From Thunnus maccoyii (Eukaryota; Chordata; Actinopteri; Scombriformes; Scombridae): DNA of 64,000 bases. Within the stretch, counting starts at the first letter, position 1; each line of letters starts with the position of its first letter. This document shows positions 35,500-47,232 of the stretch, piece after piece. The stretch lies in contig NC_056550.1 in the NCBI RefSeq assembly GCF_910596095.1, positions 8,237,001 through 8,301,000 on the forward strand, given 5' to 3'. The notes under the pieces were generated by a model. That model was not told the DNA's origin, made no database searches, and was given only the letters and a program-made list of their open reading frames with translations. The position numbers were made by a program, and so were the translations under genes.

Positions 35500-37459
35500 T
35501 TGTGAATCATAAAATGCTTTAATGTTCTTTCAAGGCTCAGTAGAAGTGATCGTGGGGATCACCACCACAGTGGCTCGTCCACAAAAGAAAGTGTCCTTTG
35601 ATGTGACAGAAACAAACAAATTTAGGCAGTGACACTGACAGACAGACGAGATGCATAGAGACTGTGGAACAAATATTATAGAAAATTACATACAGTACAT
35701 TATATAACTGAGCAAAACCTGAATAACTACAAACAACATTTCTGTAATGATGATCTCTATTGGCACCATCTATGAAGTCATGTAGTTCACCATCACACAG
35801 ACTACTCTCAATGAATCACACACAGATACACTGTTTTTCTAATAATAGAAAAAGAGATTTAGAAACAGGTTTTTTTTTTAATTCGTGGCTTCAGACGCAT
35901 TCAAAACAGGAAATTTCAAACTGGACGACAAATTGAGTAAAACCTGATGCCTTTAGCAATGTGGCAGTTTTCATAGTGGAAGTTCAATTCTTTTAAGTGC
36001 AACTTTTGACTGTGTTACCCAAAACAAAGAGCTTGCAACACATGTGAACAAATCATCAAATAAATTATGAAAATAAATAACCACAAACGAGACAATACAA
36101 GCAAGGATATGCATTTTTCAGGAAAATACTTTTCCATTCACAGTAAAATATCTATATATACTTTTTTATGTTTTTGAAATGTTTAGGTTTAAAGGACGGG
36201 TTCACAATTTTTCAACTGTCTTAAAACAACAGTTGAAAGATATCTATTTGATATGATTCATTTGGATGACTGAAGCTTCATTTTAGCTTCAGATAAACTT
36301 TTAAATACATTTTTGCACAGAAGGAGGACTGTGGATTTTGTCCCCTGTCACTTACATTGTAAGTGCATTATGAGGGGATCTTCTAATGGTCAGTATGAAG
36401 AGGAGGAATGATTCCAGCAAGAAAAACATGTTTCAGTGTTCATTTGGGCTCCTGACTGTTGTTTTAAGGCAGACTTGAAAATTGAGAACCCATCCTTTAA
36501 TGTGGTGGTTCTGCTTCAGTCCTGGTCTCCCTTCTTGCTTTTTCTGATAAAAACAAACTGTAGATTTCCTTCTGAATTTCTCTTACTCTCTCTCTGACCT
36601 TCATAACATTCCCCTCTCCGTTTAAAAATAAAACTTCCTCTTGTTTTGGCCTCTTTGGTCATGTTTCTTAACTGGTGGCCTGAAACCCAAAAGAGTGTTA
36701 TCTTTCTTTCACTTAAGCAACACAAATCTCTTCAGCCGCATTTCTCTAAACTACTTGCTTTTACATCCTCTTGTTGAATTCAAAGTTTGTACTCATCTTC
36801 CCAAAGTCTGCACTTGATGGTAAAACAGTGTATGTAGGTTGAGATAATAAGTCATCAGACCAATTACTGCACCCAACATGTGATCCTGGAAACTTTGGTG
36901 AAGTAAACAAGTGCATAACAGCTGCAAAGAAGGGAAGTAAAACTGAATTTAGCCTTTTCTCGTACATTGCTCTCTTCCTTGCATGTACACTCAGCGGTCA
37001 TGCCTCAGTTTGCAGATCTGCACCACAGTTGTTTATCAGTTTTCCCAATATTTAATACTTCATACAGCTGATCTCTAAGAAAAATCAGGCCCCCTAGCTC
37101 CTCTCAGTTTAGAAGTCGGATCCCCGCTGGTGACTTTATAATTCCATCTCAAATTTGACTTTGAACAAAAAAAAATTGAATAAATAAAACAAATGTGACT
37201 TTTTCCTAACAATACATGGCAAAACTATCAGAGCAGTAGACAGACAGTTTTCAACAGAGTGTAAAAACTGTCAACGCCTACTACAACTGAATTTATTGAC
37301 ATTTAATAACACTGGACACTTTGCTGTGTAGGTAAAACATGTTTAAAAAATTAAAAAAAAAGAATTTGAGCACAGAATGTAAGTTATCAGTCCCACAACA
37401 CCTCCACCACCCCTCACCCAGCCCTGCCCAGCACCACCCACCAGGCCTGGAGCTCAGGC
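35500..37459 (-). other. csdc2: Probable csdc2 3' untranslated region
   Basis: Non-coding sequence downstream of the csdc2 stop. A nearby minus-strand AATAAA (about 37289-37294) would give a short 3'UTR of about 170 nt. A distal ATTAAA (plus-strand TTTAAT near 35518) would give about 1.9 kb. A TTAA-flanked miniature element (36193-36496) lies within the longer version. The end used is unknown. Confidence 0.4.
36193..36496. mobile_element. TTAA-flanked miniature element downstream of csdc2
   Basis: It is bounded by TTAA at 36189-36192 and 36497-36500. The ends are AGGACGGGTTCACAATTTTT and the complement of TTGAAAATTGAGAACCCATCCT, so it has inverted repeats of about 22 bp. TTAA duplication is the piggyBac-superfamily signature; the interior is non-coding. 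If the distal csdc2 polyA site is used, this element is in the mRNA. Confidence 0.75.
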
Positions 37460-39408
37460 CTACGAGCTGATGATCTGCCCAGACCAGGTCTCGTGTTTCG
37501 TCCCTGGGTTGAGATGTATGATCTTCACCTCCACCGCCTGAACCTTCAGGTTTTTCGGTGGGACCCGGCACACTTTGTACGTGACCTCGTCGCCCTCAAC
37601 TGGGACATACTCCCCCTCGATGCTGAAATGGAGAAGAAATATGGTGAGTTTTGCTTCATAATGTATTGTTGTTTAAAAAGGTTACAGATGAAGTGTGAGT
37701 GAACTGAGAAAATGCCTTCACAAATGAAAACAGCCTACGTAACAGGCACAAACAGGACTCGTACATCTGTTTTTTAGGGGTTTTCTTTTCACTTTCGTCC
37801 TGCAAAATGTGTTAATGCACAGGTGGTGACTTCTAACTAGTTTAACAACAGAAGAAAATCCCCAAAATAATTAATTTCCTGTCCCTTCTGCTTTAGAGGT
37901 TAGGCTTTAGAGGTCCTGGTAGGCATATTTTTGAATTTTTAGAGAGAGCCAGGCTAGCTGTTTCTTCCTATTTCCAGTCTTTGTGTTATGCTAAGTTAAG
38001 CTAAGCCAATTGCCATATGGCGCCAGCTTCATAATTAACAGAAAGACTTCAGAGTGGTATTGATCCTCTCATCTCACTCTATGCAAAAAAGCAATTAAGC
38101 TTATTTCACAGAGTCTGGTTACAGATGCATACAGTATATTATAGAAGCAATCAAAGACATCTGCCACAGCTCTGATAATGAGGAAAATAAGACAAGATAA
38201 AAGTTGGAATTTCAGACCCACGATGCAGATATTTGGTTATAAGATAACTGGATCATCCTGAATAATCTGTTTGGAGGCATTTTGTAGATTTGCTTTTGCT
38301 AAGGCTATAGTTTGATGTACTGCTTGTCCTGAATAAAAAAGTACAATAAAACCAGCACAGAGAAGTTGCTGTACTCTCTGTACCACGTCCACTTTTTGCA
38401 GTTGTCACAGTGTCTCAGGAGACTTCGAAAAAATAGCTTTCCCTTTGAAAAAAGTACACACTTAAACAGTGTTGTTCGCTGAGCTCTTATAGTCCTGTGA
38501 GTCTAAACTGCAGATCTGCAGCAGGTTTATGTGTCTGCTTGAAATTCAGCTAATGTGTGCTGATATACTCAGAAATGTGTATGATTTTGTCCTCTAAGAG
38601 TGTGTTCAGTGTTGCTGCCACTCACTCTGAGATGTGAACAAAGATGTCTTCGCCGCCGTGGGAGGGTCGGATGAAGCCGTGACCCTGTGACCTGGAGAAG
38701 TTCTTACACACACCCTTAAACACCGGACCTGAGTGAGCACGTACCGTACTGCAGGCAAAGAGAGAAAAATAATAACATTCTCACATTAACCATAAAATTT
38801 CATTTCAGTACAACTTACTTTAAAATGTTTCAGGAAGAGCAGTTTAGAACAGTGTACTTTGGTACATAGTTAAAACTCTGACCAGGTTTTTTGTTTACCA
38901 GCTAAAGGGATTTTTCCACAACCTGGCAACCTACAATTTGTTAGTGTTATTAGCTTAAACTGAGCCATAAAACTTAAGTGAATCATTAATTAACCATTAA
39001 TAAAGCCATTAGTTACACCCTTTATACAGGCTGCTTTACTTAGAACGTGGTACTGATAAATGTAGGGAGTCAAAAGTATAGTAGTAAACATTTTTCTCTG
39101 AAATGCAATTAAGTATAAAAGTAGCATGAAATAGAATAAATGTTTGAATAAATGTCTACTTTTCACCACTGACTAATTGGTTAATAAACTAATCATTTTG
39201 GCACAGGATGGTCTCTTACTACTTACGCTGAGTAGGTGCGAGTGCGTTTGGTTGGCAGCGGGCTGGGCAGATCCCGAGGCAGCCCCTGCTCCGCCCTCTC
39301 CTCCCATACCCGGCTCCCCTCCCTCAGGAAGGGGAAGGAGAGAGTGAGCTGAGCGTTGGGGGAGCGCAGTGGGGTTTCGGAGGGCGACGTGAGGCTGGGG
39401 TCTGCCAT
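37460..39408 (-). CDS. csdc2: Cold shock domain-containing protein C2 (PIPPin-type RNA-binding protein), 3 coding exons, 155 aa
   Basis: Small RNA-binding protein; in mammals the family binds 3' ends of specific mRNAs (histone H1 and H3.3 variants) and is brain-enriched. Coding exons: 39227-39408, 38626-38748, 37460-37622, all GT-AG and in phase. The N-terminal region includes [11 protein letters not shown] and [18 protein letters not shown], which match CSDC2 and separate it from the paralogue CARHSP1. The cold-shock domain runs from about residue 67 to 132, with RNP-1-like QGHGFIRP and RNP-2-like DIFVHIS, then [17 protein letters not shown]. The C-terminus is [11 protein letters not shown]. 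The ATG at 39408 (context TCTGACATGG) is the first in-frame ATG in the exon. The gene lies convergent to pmm1 and head-to-tail with polr3h. Confidence 0.94.
37841..38110. repeat. Dispersed repeat fragment in csdc2 intron
   Basis: Contains TATGCTAAGTTAAGCTAAGC, CTTCATAATTAACAGA and GAGTGGTATTGATCCTCTCATC, a combination I recall from a very common fish interspersed repeat. Its ends are worn, so boundaries are approximate. Confidence 0.65.
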
Positions 39409-39645
39409 GTCAGATGTGACAAGAGGAGGATGAGGATGGGGGAGGATGGTGTGAACGCTTCCTCTCAAACGGATGCTGCTGCTGCTGCCGCTGCTGCTGG
39501 AGCTGCAGGCTGCTGATGAACTGCTGGCACCGCTGGCTGTCCGCTGGTGTATCTGTTAGTCCCTCTGCTTGGAGAGGCCTCGGTGTGGGACACAGTCTCA
39601 GCAGTTATCCAGGTCAGCGCTGTCAATTCAAGTCTGTCAGGAGGA
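39409..39645 (-). other. csdc2: csdc2 5'UTR part of the first coding exon
   Basis: Upstream of the csdc2 ATG, the minus strand has no AG acceptor until a long polypyrimidine tract ending CTCTCTCCTCACAACCAG. This would place the exon start at 39645. The interval includes a (CAG)-rich stretch (about 39476-39510). It implies at least one upstream non-coding exon. Confidence 0.5.
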
Positions 39646-39923
39646 CTGGTTGTGAGGAGAGAGACGACAGGGAGATGAAAGAGTTGTCATATGTCTTTAG
39701 ACTTGATGGGAGGAGGACCAACCAACAAAAAACCTTTTCAAGTCAGGAACAATTTAAGGGACCATGGGAAAATCCCTTTTAGGTGTTCTTACCTGGTGTC
39801 TAGAAATATATTGTTCTATAATTTTATCTCAAATATATGTTATCGGATTAGCATTTCATCCAATAGGATCGTAAATGAGGTGACACTCTCCTTTAAGTCC
39901 TTTAAATCAAGTCCCCTCTAACA

Positions 39924-40660
39924 TTAAAGGGGTACTCCAGTGAGTTAGTGGCCTATTGCGTGTCCATAAAGTTGGGGGACTTGCTAGAGACAGACTTGAT
40001 GATCAAGCAGGGGCCAAGATATTCTGATTTTTAATCCATACTATGAATCCAACATTTCGCATTGCCCAACTCAAAAGCATGTTTTCATTAGACCACCAGA
40101 CTGTTGATGCCTGGTAAAGGCAAGGCAAGTTTATCTGTATAGCACATTTCAACAACAAAGCAATTCAAAGTGCTTTACATAGAGCATAAAAGGCATCAAG
40201 ACAGAATAGAAAAGCAACACAAAGCAATGCAAAGAGACATTTAAATGCAATTAAAAAGTGTTAAATTTGGAAATTTAAAAAAACTAAGTAGAAGAAGAGA
40301 TAAAACAGGAGAATAGAAGTTATAGTGCAGTGTAAAATATTAACCCTCTAATGGGTTTAATTAAAAGCGGCGTCAAACAGAAAAGTCTTCAGCTGTGATT
40401 TAAAAGAACTAAGAGTTGCAGCAGACCTGCAGTTTTCTGGGATTTTATTCCAGACATGTGGAGCATAAAAACTGAATGCTGCTTCTCCAGGTTTAGTTTT
40501 GACTGTGGGGACAGAAAGCAGACCTGTCCCAAACCACCTGAGAGGTCTGGATGGTTTGTAATATAGTAGCAGATTAGAAATTTCCGAAACTATTTAGTGC
40601 TTTATAAAGCAACAGCAGTATTTTGAAATCAATTCTTTGACAGACAGGAAACCAGTAAAC
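39924..40660. repeat. Compound dispersed repeats in csdc2 intron 1
   Basis: A TTAAAGGGGTACTCCAGTGA-type element starts at 39924 and is followed at about 40111 by another repeat with GGCAAGTTTATCTGTATAGC, CAATTCAAAGTGCTTTACAT, GAATGCTGCTTCTCCA, GAGAGGTCTGGATGG and TTTAGTGCTTTATAAAGCAA. Both look like families common in fish; neither carries an intact gene. Confidence 0.65.
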
Positions 40661-41245
40661 ACCCACATTTTTCGAAATCTACACCTCCAGTTTGTAGCAC
40701 AGGCTGTCTGTTAAACGTTTGTTGACTCCAGATGTCATCAGGGTTATTTTCTGAGACATGACAAAGCCCCCTCCAGAGCCACAGGAGATATAATACAACA
40801 TTAGTACTCATCATGACTAAACTTGAGATGTAAAACTGGTGGAATACCCTTTTACATCCCTATTATTTCCACCTGGAGCCTTTGGAAGTTTCCCTTTGGC
40901 TCAGCTGCTGCATTCCACTGCAATCTCACATGATTATACTGCATGGTTTATCTCTTAAGCTATACGCATAGTATTAATAAGTGCAGAGATTAAATTTTCA
41001 TATCTACTTGCCTTGCATTACTGCACTATGGATTACAGGGCACTACCTTAACGGTGTATATTCAATACATATCAAGAGTCACACAGTATGTTCCTACTTT
41101 TAGAATTAGTTTAGAATTAGTCGTATTCATAGTGACTTAATTATTAATGGATTGTTATTGTATTTCTTTCCTGAACTACCTCATTTTTTATGATTTACAT
41201 AACTTGGCTGCTGTAATGCTGCAATTACCAATTGTGATTTATTAA

Positions 41246-41248
<3 letters not shown>

Positions 41249-41318
<70 letters not shown>

Positions 41319-41322
41319 CTAT
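41249..41322. repeat. (ATCT)n microsatellite
   Basis: A tetranucleotide tract of about 18 units with one TTTA interruption, in the presumed csdc2 intron 1. Confidence 0.95.
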
Positions 41323-41510
41323 ATATTTAGCCTACCTGTCAATACTCAAGGGTGAATTCATCCTAGAAACACAATTAACACAGCCTGGGCAATAATTATA
41401 TGTTTGTGTGTTTGTGTTTGTTTGTGTTTGTGTGTATGTGTGTGTTACGTTTTTTTTTTTTTTTTAACGCCCACTCCTCCTCTGCTTGTGGTGATGCAGG
41501 CAGACGCGCG

Positions 41511-41566
41511 TGACGTCAGAACAGCTGCAGAACGCCACCGCCTCAAGTGGTGCGTTCGTGACGTCA
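41511..41566. promoter_or_regulatory. csdc2: Pair of palindromic cAMP-response elements upstream of csdc2
   Basis: TGACGTCA occurs at 41511-41518 and again at 41559-41566, exactly 48 bp apart, both in a CGTGACGTCAG context inside a short GC-rich patch. They lie about 0.9 kb inside the proposed first intron or, if transcription starts here, in a second csdc2 promoter. Confidence 0.5.
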
Positions 41567-42423
41567 GTGCCCCGTTCCCAAATGAACACTTACATATCTC
41601 ACAGTACTACTAGAGAAATAATAATGTAGCTTAACATCAGGACACGGTTACAATAAAATACACAGTGGCTCGTACGTTTAAACTATGAGTCTCAACATAA
41701 TTATTCCATAAAGACAGACGTTTATCATAATGAGGAACTACTGTGAGTGGACCAAAACATTTAGAGAGACACAGAGTTTACACTAATGTACAGGCAGCTG
41801 CAAGAGACATCTGGATGTGCAGAAATGAGGCGACAAAATTAAGCGGGTCGTGGCTCCTCTGGTCCAGGTCGGGAACACATCTCTTCCCAGTGTCTATGAA
41901 AAGACACGACCCATGTGTCTATGAAATGTGTATGTTTGTGTGTGTGTGTGTGTGTGGAGTTTGTTCCGACAGCTGATTTTCATTTAAAAAAAAAACCTAA
42001 CCATAAAATCTCATATTTTATCTCTTTGCATCCCTCTGTTGCATCCCCACCGTTACAGCCAATAGCGTAAAGAAATAAAACCCTGGTTCACAGTTTCAGT
42101 CTCTGCAGTTACTGACAATATTGTGTGGAAACCGTAAAAACAATCAATGCTGCTGGACAATAACTTAAGACAACAACAGGGTGAAATGTCCGTTCATACA
42201 AGCGAGCAAAGACCAGCAAATAATGGTCGCAATGTTGACAGCGATCGGTCCTCCATACAATCAGATTTATCTTTTAAAAATCGCTCTCTTTCATTCAGCT
42301 GCTCTTCTCTTACAGGCATGCAGGGAATAATTGTCCCGGTCCAAAAACAAAGCCACACTGACACACTCTCCCCCCTCTCTGCAGCCATATCCACATGCAC
42401 ATATTCACAGAAATGTTACTTAC

Positions 42424-42490
42424 TGCAGGTAGGTTGAGGTCGATCAGTGTGTGAGGATGTGTGTGTTCAAAGTCGGTGTGGATTATATAA
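42424..42490 (-). promoter_or_regulatory. csdc2: Candidate csdc2 first non-coding exon and promoter
   Basis: The minus strand has a strong donor, CTACCTGCA then GTAAGT, with exon start at 42424 on this strand map. A TATATAA box lies at about 42483-42489, which would place transcription start near 42455. The region above it is GC-rich and then runs into a long (GT)n tract. This is inferred from signals alone. Confidence 0.35.
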
Positions 42491-42611
42491 CGAGTAATTA
42501 AATAAATAAGTCGACCAAATCCGCGCAGAGCGACGGAGAACCCTGATGTGACGGTGTGAGGGCTGCTGAGTCTGCGCAGCTGGCGGAGATTCCGATGGCG
42601 TGATGCGACTC

Positions 42612-42621
42612 TGTGTGTGTC

Positions 42622-42663
<42 letters not shown>
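42612..42663. repeat. (GT)n microsatellite near the csdc2 promoter
   Basis: A long, nearly pure GT tract about 150 bp upstream of the proposed csdc2 first exon. Confidence 0.95.
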
Positions 42664-42666
<3 letters not shown>

Positions 42667-43223
42667 ACAATGACTTTCCTCATTCCTTGTCATGCATGTA
42701 ATCTGTTGGAGGAGCTGTGTGCTCAGTGTAGTGGACACTTGTGTTATTTCTTTCTGTCTCTGCAGTGATTTTATGATGTTCATATTGCACTTCCTGTGCA
42801 GCTGTTTTTGTGCTGTTCTGTTACAAATGCTGTTATTTGGTACACTTTACTCCAGTAATGCAATGAATTTTGCATTTGCCCAAATGTATATTCTCATACA
42901 ATACTCAATTAATGAAAATCATCAAAAACAGTTAAGATGCCTGAGGTGTGTACTGTATATAACATGGTTCCACACAGTCTGCAGTATAAATAGTTATTTA
43001 CATGGTGAATTAAGCTATACTTCCTGTAGGCTGTATTTCTGCGGGAAGGGGGGAGAGGGGAGGTGGGGGTGGGGGGGTGGTCACATGCAACCCATCTATT
43101 TATGTTGATCCATACAGTCTAACTTAGTTTCACCACAGACAATTGAGACGAGCATAAACTGATGCGGTTGTCACATGAAACACAGCTCATTGCATTTCTG
43201 ATTGCACAACAAGCACGTGTGTG

Positions 43224-43270
43224 TGAGAGAGAGAGAGAGAGAAAGAAAAAGAGAGAGAGAGAGAGAGAGA
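43224..43270. repeat. (GA)n microsatellite
   Basis: A GA tract interrupted by GAAAGAAAAAG, preceded by a short GT run. Confidence 0.92.
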
Positions 43271-43871
43271 GTTGTAAACTAATACTGACCATCATTAAGA
43301 GTGCAGATCTGTTATAAACAAGCGGGACTCTGCCCTTCACTGCCCTTCAAACTGTAGGATTTAAAGGCTTGGCACTAATCCCTTTTGATATATTTCCTAT
43401 AATCACACAAAATGACAAATTCACAAATCACAACACTCACGCTGATGATACGCCCTTTTACTGAGACAAAACAAATACAAAAAGCTGTTAAATAAACTGA
43501 AGATGTGTGGCATTGACACATTACTAAAAATAAAAAGTCAATCTCTCAAATATGATTCCCAAAATGTTTTTTTTTTTGTTTGTTTGGATCTTGTTGACAC
43601 AAATGCATCAGACCCACACATCAATTTATATCAACAAAAATGTCACTCAGCCTCTTTTCTAACCCACTAAAACTCAGAATGTCCAAATAAGTTTTTACAT
43701 CATTAAGCACCACAAACCACCGTCTGTCCCTGACAAATGATGCTGTTTTCAACCCAGTTTTAAACAGAACCTACTTTGTTGAACTATCACGGTTTTATGA
43801 CATGTGTGTGCTAAAGTAGTGATGCTATTATGATTCAACAGATTATATGACTCAAATGATTAATGACTTAA

Positions 43872-43877
43872 TTTATT
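43872..43877 (-). terminator. polr3h: Candidate polyadenylation signal of polr3h
   Basis: Minus-strand AATAAA about 345 nt after the polr3h stop at 44219. It would give a 3'UTR of about 365 nt ending near 43855. Confidence 0.45.
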
Positions 43878-44218
43878 CTTGTTTTCTTTTTATTTCAGGG
43901 TCAAATTCTCATATTAAATGTACCAACTGAACATTAATGTTCATCAATCACTGGTAAATTTTCCATGTAAACATGAAGCTGGTATGTTAAGGTCAGTATT
44001 TACAATAAAGTCCGTCTCAGTGTGACAGAGGTGAAATCAGTCACTTCGACACCAACATGATCTTCAGACAGCGGCTTGACTTTGTCTCTTGACTGTCTTG
44101 TACTGAAACAACAGGGCTCAGCGTCTCCAGCTGACCATCCTTCATTTCTGATCAGTCATGATCAGATCAGAGTCAATGTGTTCGTAATAACTAAATATCA
44201 TCTTCTTCCTCTGCAGTG

Positions 44219-47201
44219 CTAACTGTTCCACCATGACAGCAGCCCCAGCCCCGGGTCACAGATGGTCCCCTGAAACATTAACAACACAAGGGGTCAGATG
44301 GTTGTGGAGCTACTTTTGTTTTAGTAGTTTAACACAGTTTAATAGTTTTTATTTGAGCAGATCTCCTGGTGATGTAAAAGTGTATCAGTCATGAAGTGTG
44401 TTCTTACGATCAGAGTGTACGGTGCTTCTTTCTTCTCGCCGCTGACCTCTGCTGGCGGCGCTGTCGACTGTCCCGGTTGTGCTGGTGTGCTTGGTGCTGC
44501 AGCGGCAGGGCCGGTCGGTGACGTATCCACAAAGACTTCATCTGTCACCCGAAAACGGATCTCCTCTCCTTGGTCCATGTAGAGGTCATGAGCCCCCTCG
44601 TCCGTCTCGTACTCCCAAAGCCAAACTTGCTCTGCTTCATCACTGAGGCTGCAGCTAAGGACAACTCAACAGCTCAGGAGCTGCAGATACTTAATCTACA
44701 GTCACAATCAATTCTAGATCAGTACAATTCAAATAATGTGTAATGCACAAATATGTGGAAAAACTGTTTTCTGCAGGAATATTTGAGGTGAGGATACAAT
44801 TTTGCGGGTTGTTGAAGTGACTCTGGTGGAATGAGAATGTCATCAAAGAAGCCCATCGTCACTGTGAGACAGAAACGGTCAAACGGTTACAGAGTGCAGT
44901 CAGTGTTCACCACAGAGCCTCTATGCAGGTGAAAGCAGGGACGACATGTGAGCCTTTAGGCCGACTGCAGGTTGGTTCATAATTTTGAGCACAATTCAAA
45001 CTTTGTGATGGAGTTCAACTTGTTGTTGTTGTTTTTTTTTTTACATACACCAGCTCTCTTTATAATTCAAATATTCAACGTTACATTATATTTTAAAAAA
45101 AAAACATTTAAGATACAGAGCCAGACCTTTTCAGCAAAAAGTCACATGTGTGCTTGTAAAAAAAACTGAAGAAAAATATGAACACACAATAGGAGACACT
45201 AATATATCTGCAAATACTGCATGCACCAAATATTTCTGATTTTTCTGTTTTTCCTCAGAGTAATTGATTACATTTTCTCTGCTGCGAGGGCATATTTTCC
45301 TCCATGATGAACCAAGTGTGACTCAGCTAATACTAGAGCTCCTGGGTTTGCTGCTTGGAGTCCACAGTAAATGTAAACAGTAGTGGACGAGAAGTGGAGG
45401 ACAGTTACATGAGACTTTCATATTGTCGATGTGACCTCTCTGCTACAGACACAGTGTGTAACATGAAAAGACGACATCTTAGTGCTTATGTATCAAATAA
45501 CTGCGAACACCTCAGATCCTAATGGACTCTTCTTTGGTTATTTATTTAATGCGTTTAACTGTAAAGGTTAAGGTTAGGCAGACAGCACTACTACATGAAT
45601 ACAATAAAGCAAAAATAAATAAATAAGGCAAATACAGTAACAATGTTGTCTGCTGCAGCCGACTAATTACAATGATCAAGATCAGATAATCCAATTACAT
45701 TAAGTCACAACAAATTATCAAATTTCCTTTAATCTGTTCCCTATAGAGCTGAAGATATTAGTCAATTAACTGATTAGTCAATTCACAGAAAATGAATGCA
45801 GAACTATTTTGATAAATGATTATTCATTAAGTAATTTTTCAAGCAGAAATGTCATCATTGGCTGATTCAAGCCTCTCCCATGTGAGGATTTCCTGCTTTT
45901 CACTGTTTTATATTATCGATGTTTTAAATATCTTGTGTCAGTCAGACAAAACAAGACATCTGAAGACGTCACCTGGAGTGCTGGGCAAATAAGATGGGCC
46001 ATTTTCTGACATTTAAAGGACCGGTGTGTAGAATTTAGTGACATCTAGCAGAACAGACTTGGCAGACATGGAATATAATATTCATAAATATATTTTAATT
46101 AGTTTATAATCACCTGAAAATAAGAATCGTTGTGTTTTTGGTACCTTAGAATGAGCCCTTTATATCTACATAGGGAGCGGGTCCTCTTCCACAGAGCCCG
46201 CCATGTTGCACCGCCATGTTTCTACAGTAGCCCAGAACAGACAAACCAAACACTGGCTCTAGAGAGAGCCTTTTGCGTTTTTTTGCAAGTTTTGCGGCCA
46301 CCATAGGTTCTCCTATACACTTGGAAGGGGAGGGTGAGCAAAGGGGTATTCATTTGTAACCTCACAGCTAGATGCCACTAAATCTTACACATTGGTCCTT
46401 TAATAGACCAAACAACTAGTAGATTATTTGAGAATATTGTCAGCATAATTGATTATGAAAATGTGTTTTATTTTTATTTTTAGGGTATTGAAAATGAATT
46501 TGCAAATACATTTCTAGAGATTTAATCAAACATTGAAATGAAAATGACAAAGGCAGACATTACCGTGAACTCCCTCCTGACTGCAGTACTTGATCTTGCC
46601 GACCAGGATCTCATCGAGGAAAGGATGGAAAACAACATACCTGAAATGAACTGACAGAAAAACCAAAGGAACGAATCAGTGGGTAAGAGTCAGAAGACAG
46701 TCCGTCAACCCTCGCTGTGACTGTAACCTGAGATCTGCGTACTAGCAGCAGCAATACAGAGAGTTTCTTTTTGATGCCTGAGCCCAACCTGTAGCATTCT
46801 GCAGACCTGTGAATGTGTCTCTATATCACTGTGTCCTTCTGACTCTCACACAATTTCTCCAGAATCACCATCACCATCCCATTCTGATCTGTATGTAAGA
46901 GTGTTCCTATCAGGATGTTGAGTGTTAATAATGTTTAATTTCTGCTTTGGGGTGACACAAATCCTAACACCAACTATTTTTCCTTCAATTCTTCAGCAAG
47001 ACTGACATAAAAAACACATGACAAGGGGAAGGTGCATAAGGAGAATTATTGTGCTAATAGAGCACAAACAAAGCACACTAAACAACGGGGAAGGGCTCAG
47101 TTATGACTAAGTTGCTATTTTTTGACAATGTTTATGTAATCATAAGACGGAATAAAAATACAGTACACGGCTTGGTGCATGAATAATTGCATCAAGAGTG
47201 T

Positions 47202-47232
<31 letters not shown>

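Larger units (their letters stand above)
42491..43850. other. Intergenic DNA between csdc2 and polr3h
   Basis: No exon is supported. It contains a (GT)n tract at about 42612-42663, a G-rich run at 43043-43080 and a (GA)n tract at about 43224-43270. The rest is AT-rich and unremarkable. Confidence 0.7.

Noticed and set aside
37460-39408. Calling the cold-shock gene carhsp1
   Set aside because: The cold-shock domain fits both paralogues, but the N-terminal FPF.REGSRVW and [18 protein letters not shown] signature belongs to CSDC2, and the position next to pmm1 and polr3h agrees.
42310-42783. 157-codon minus-strand frame
   Set aside because: Long only because it runs through the (GT)n microsatellite as HTHTHT; no domain and no start context.
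46564-46650. Acceptor at TTTCAG just before TATGTTG for polr3h exon 3
   Set aside because: It would drop the conserved VHFR residues and break phase; the acceptor 11 bp upstream keeps both.
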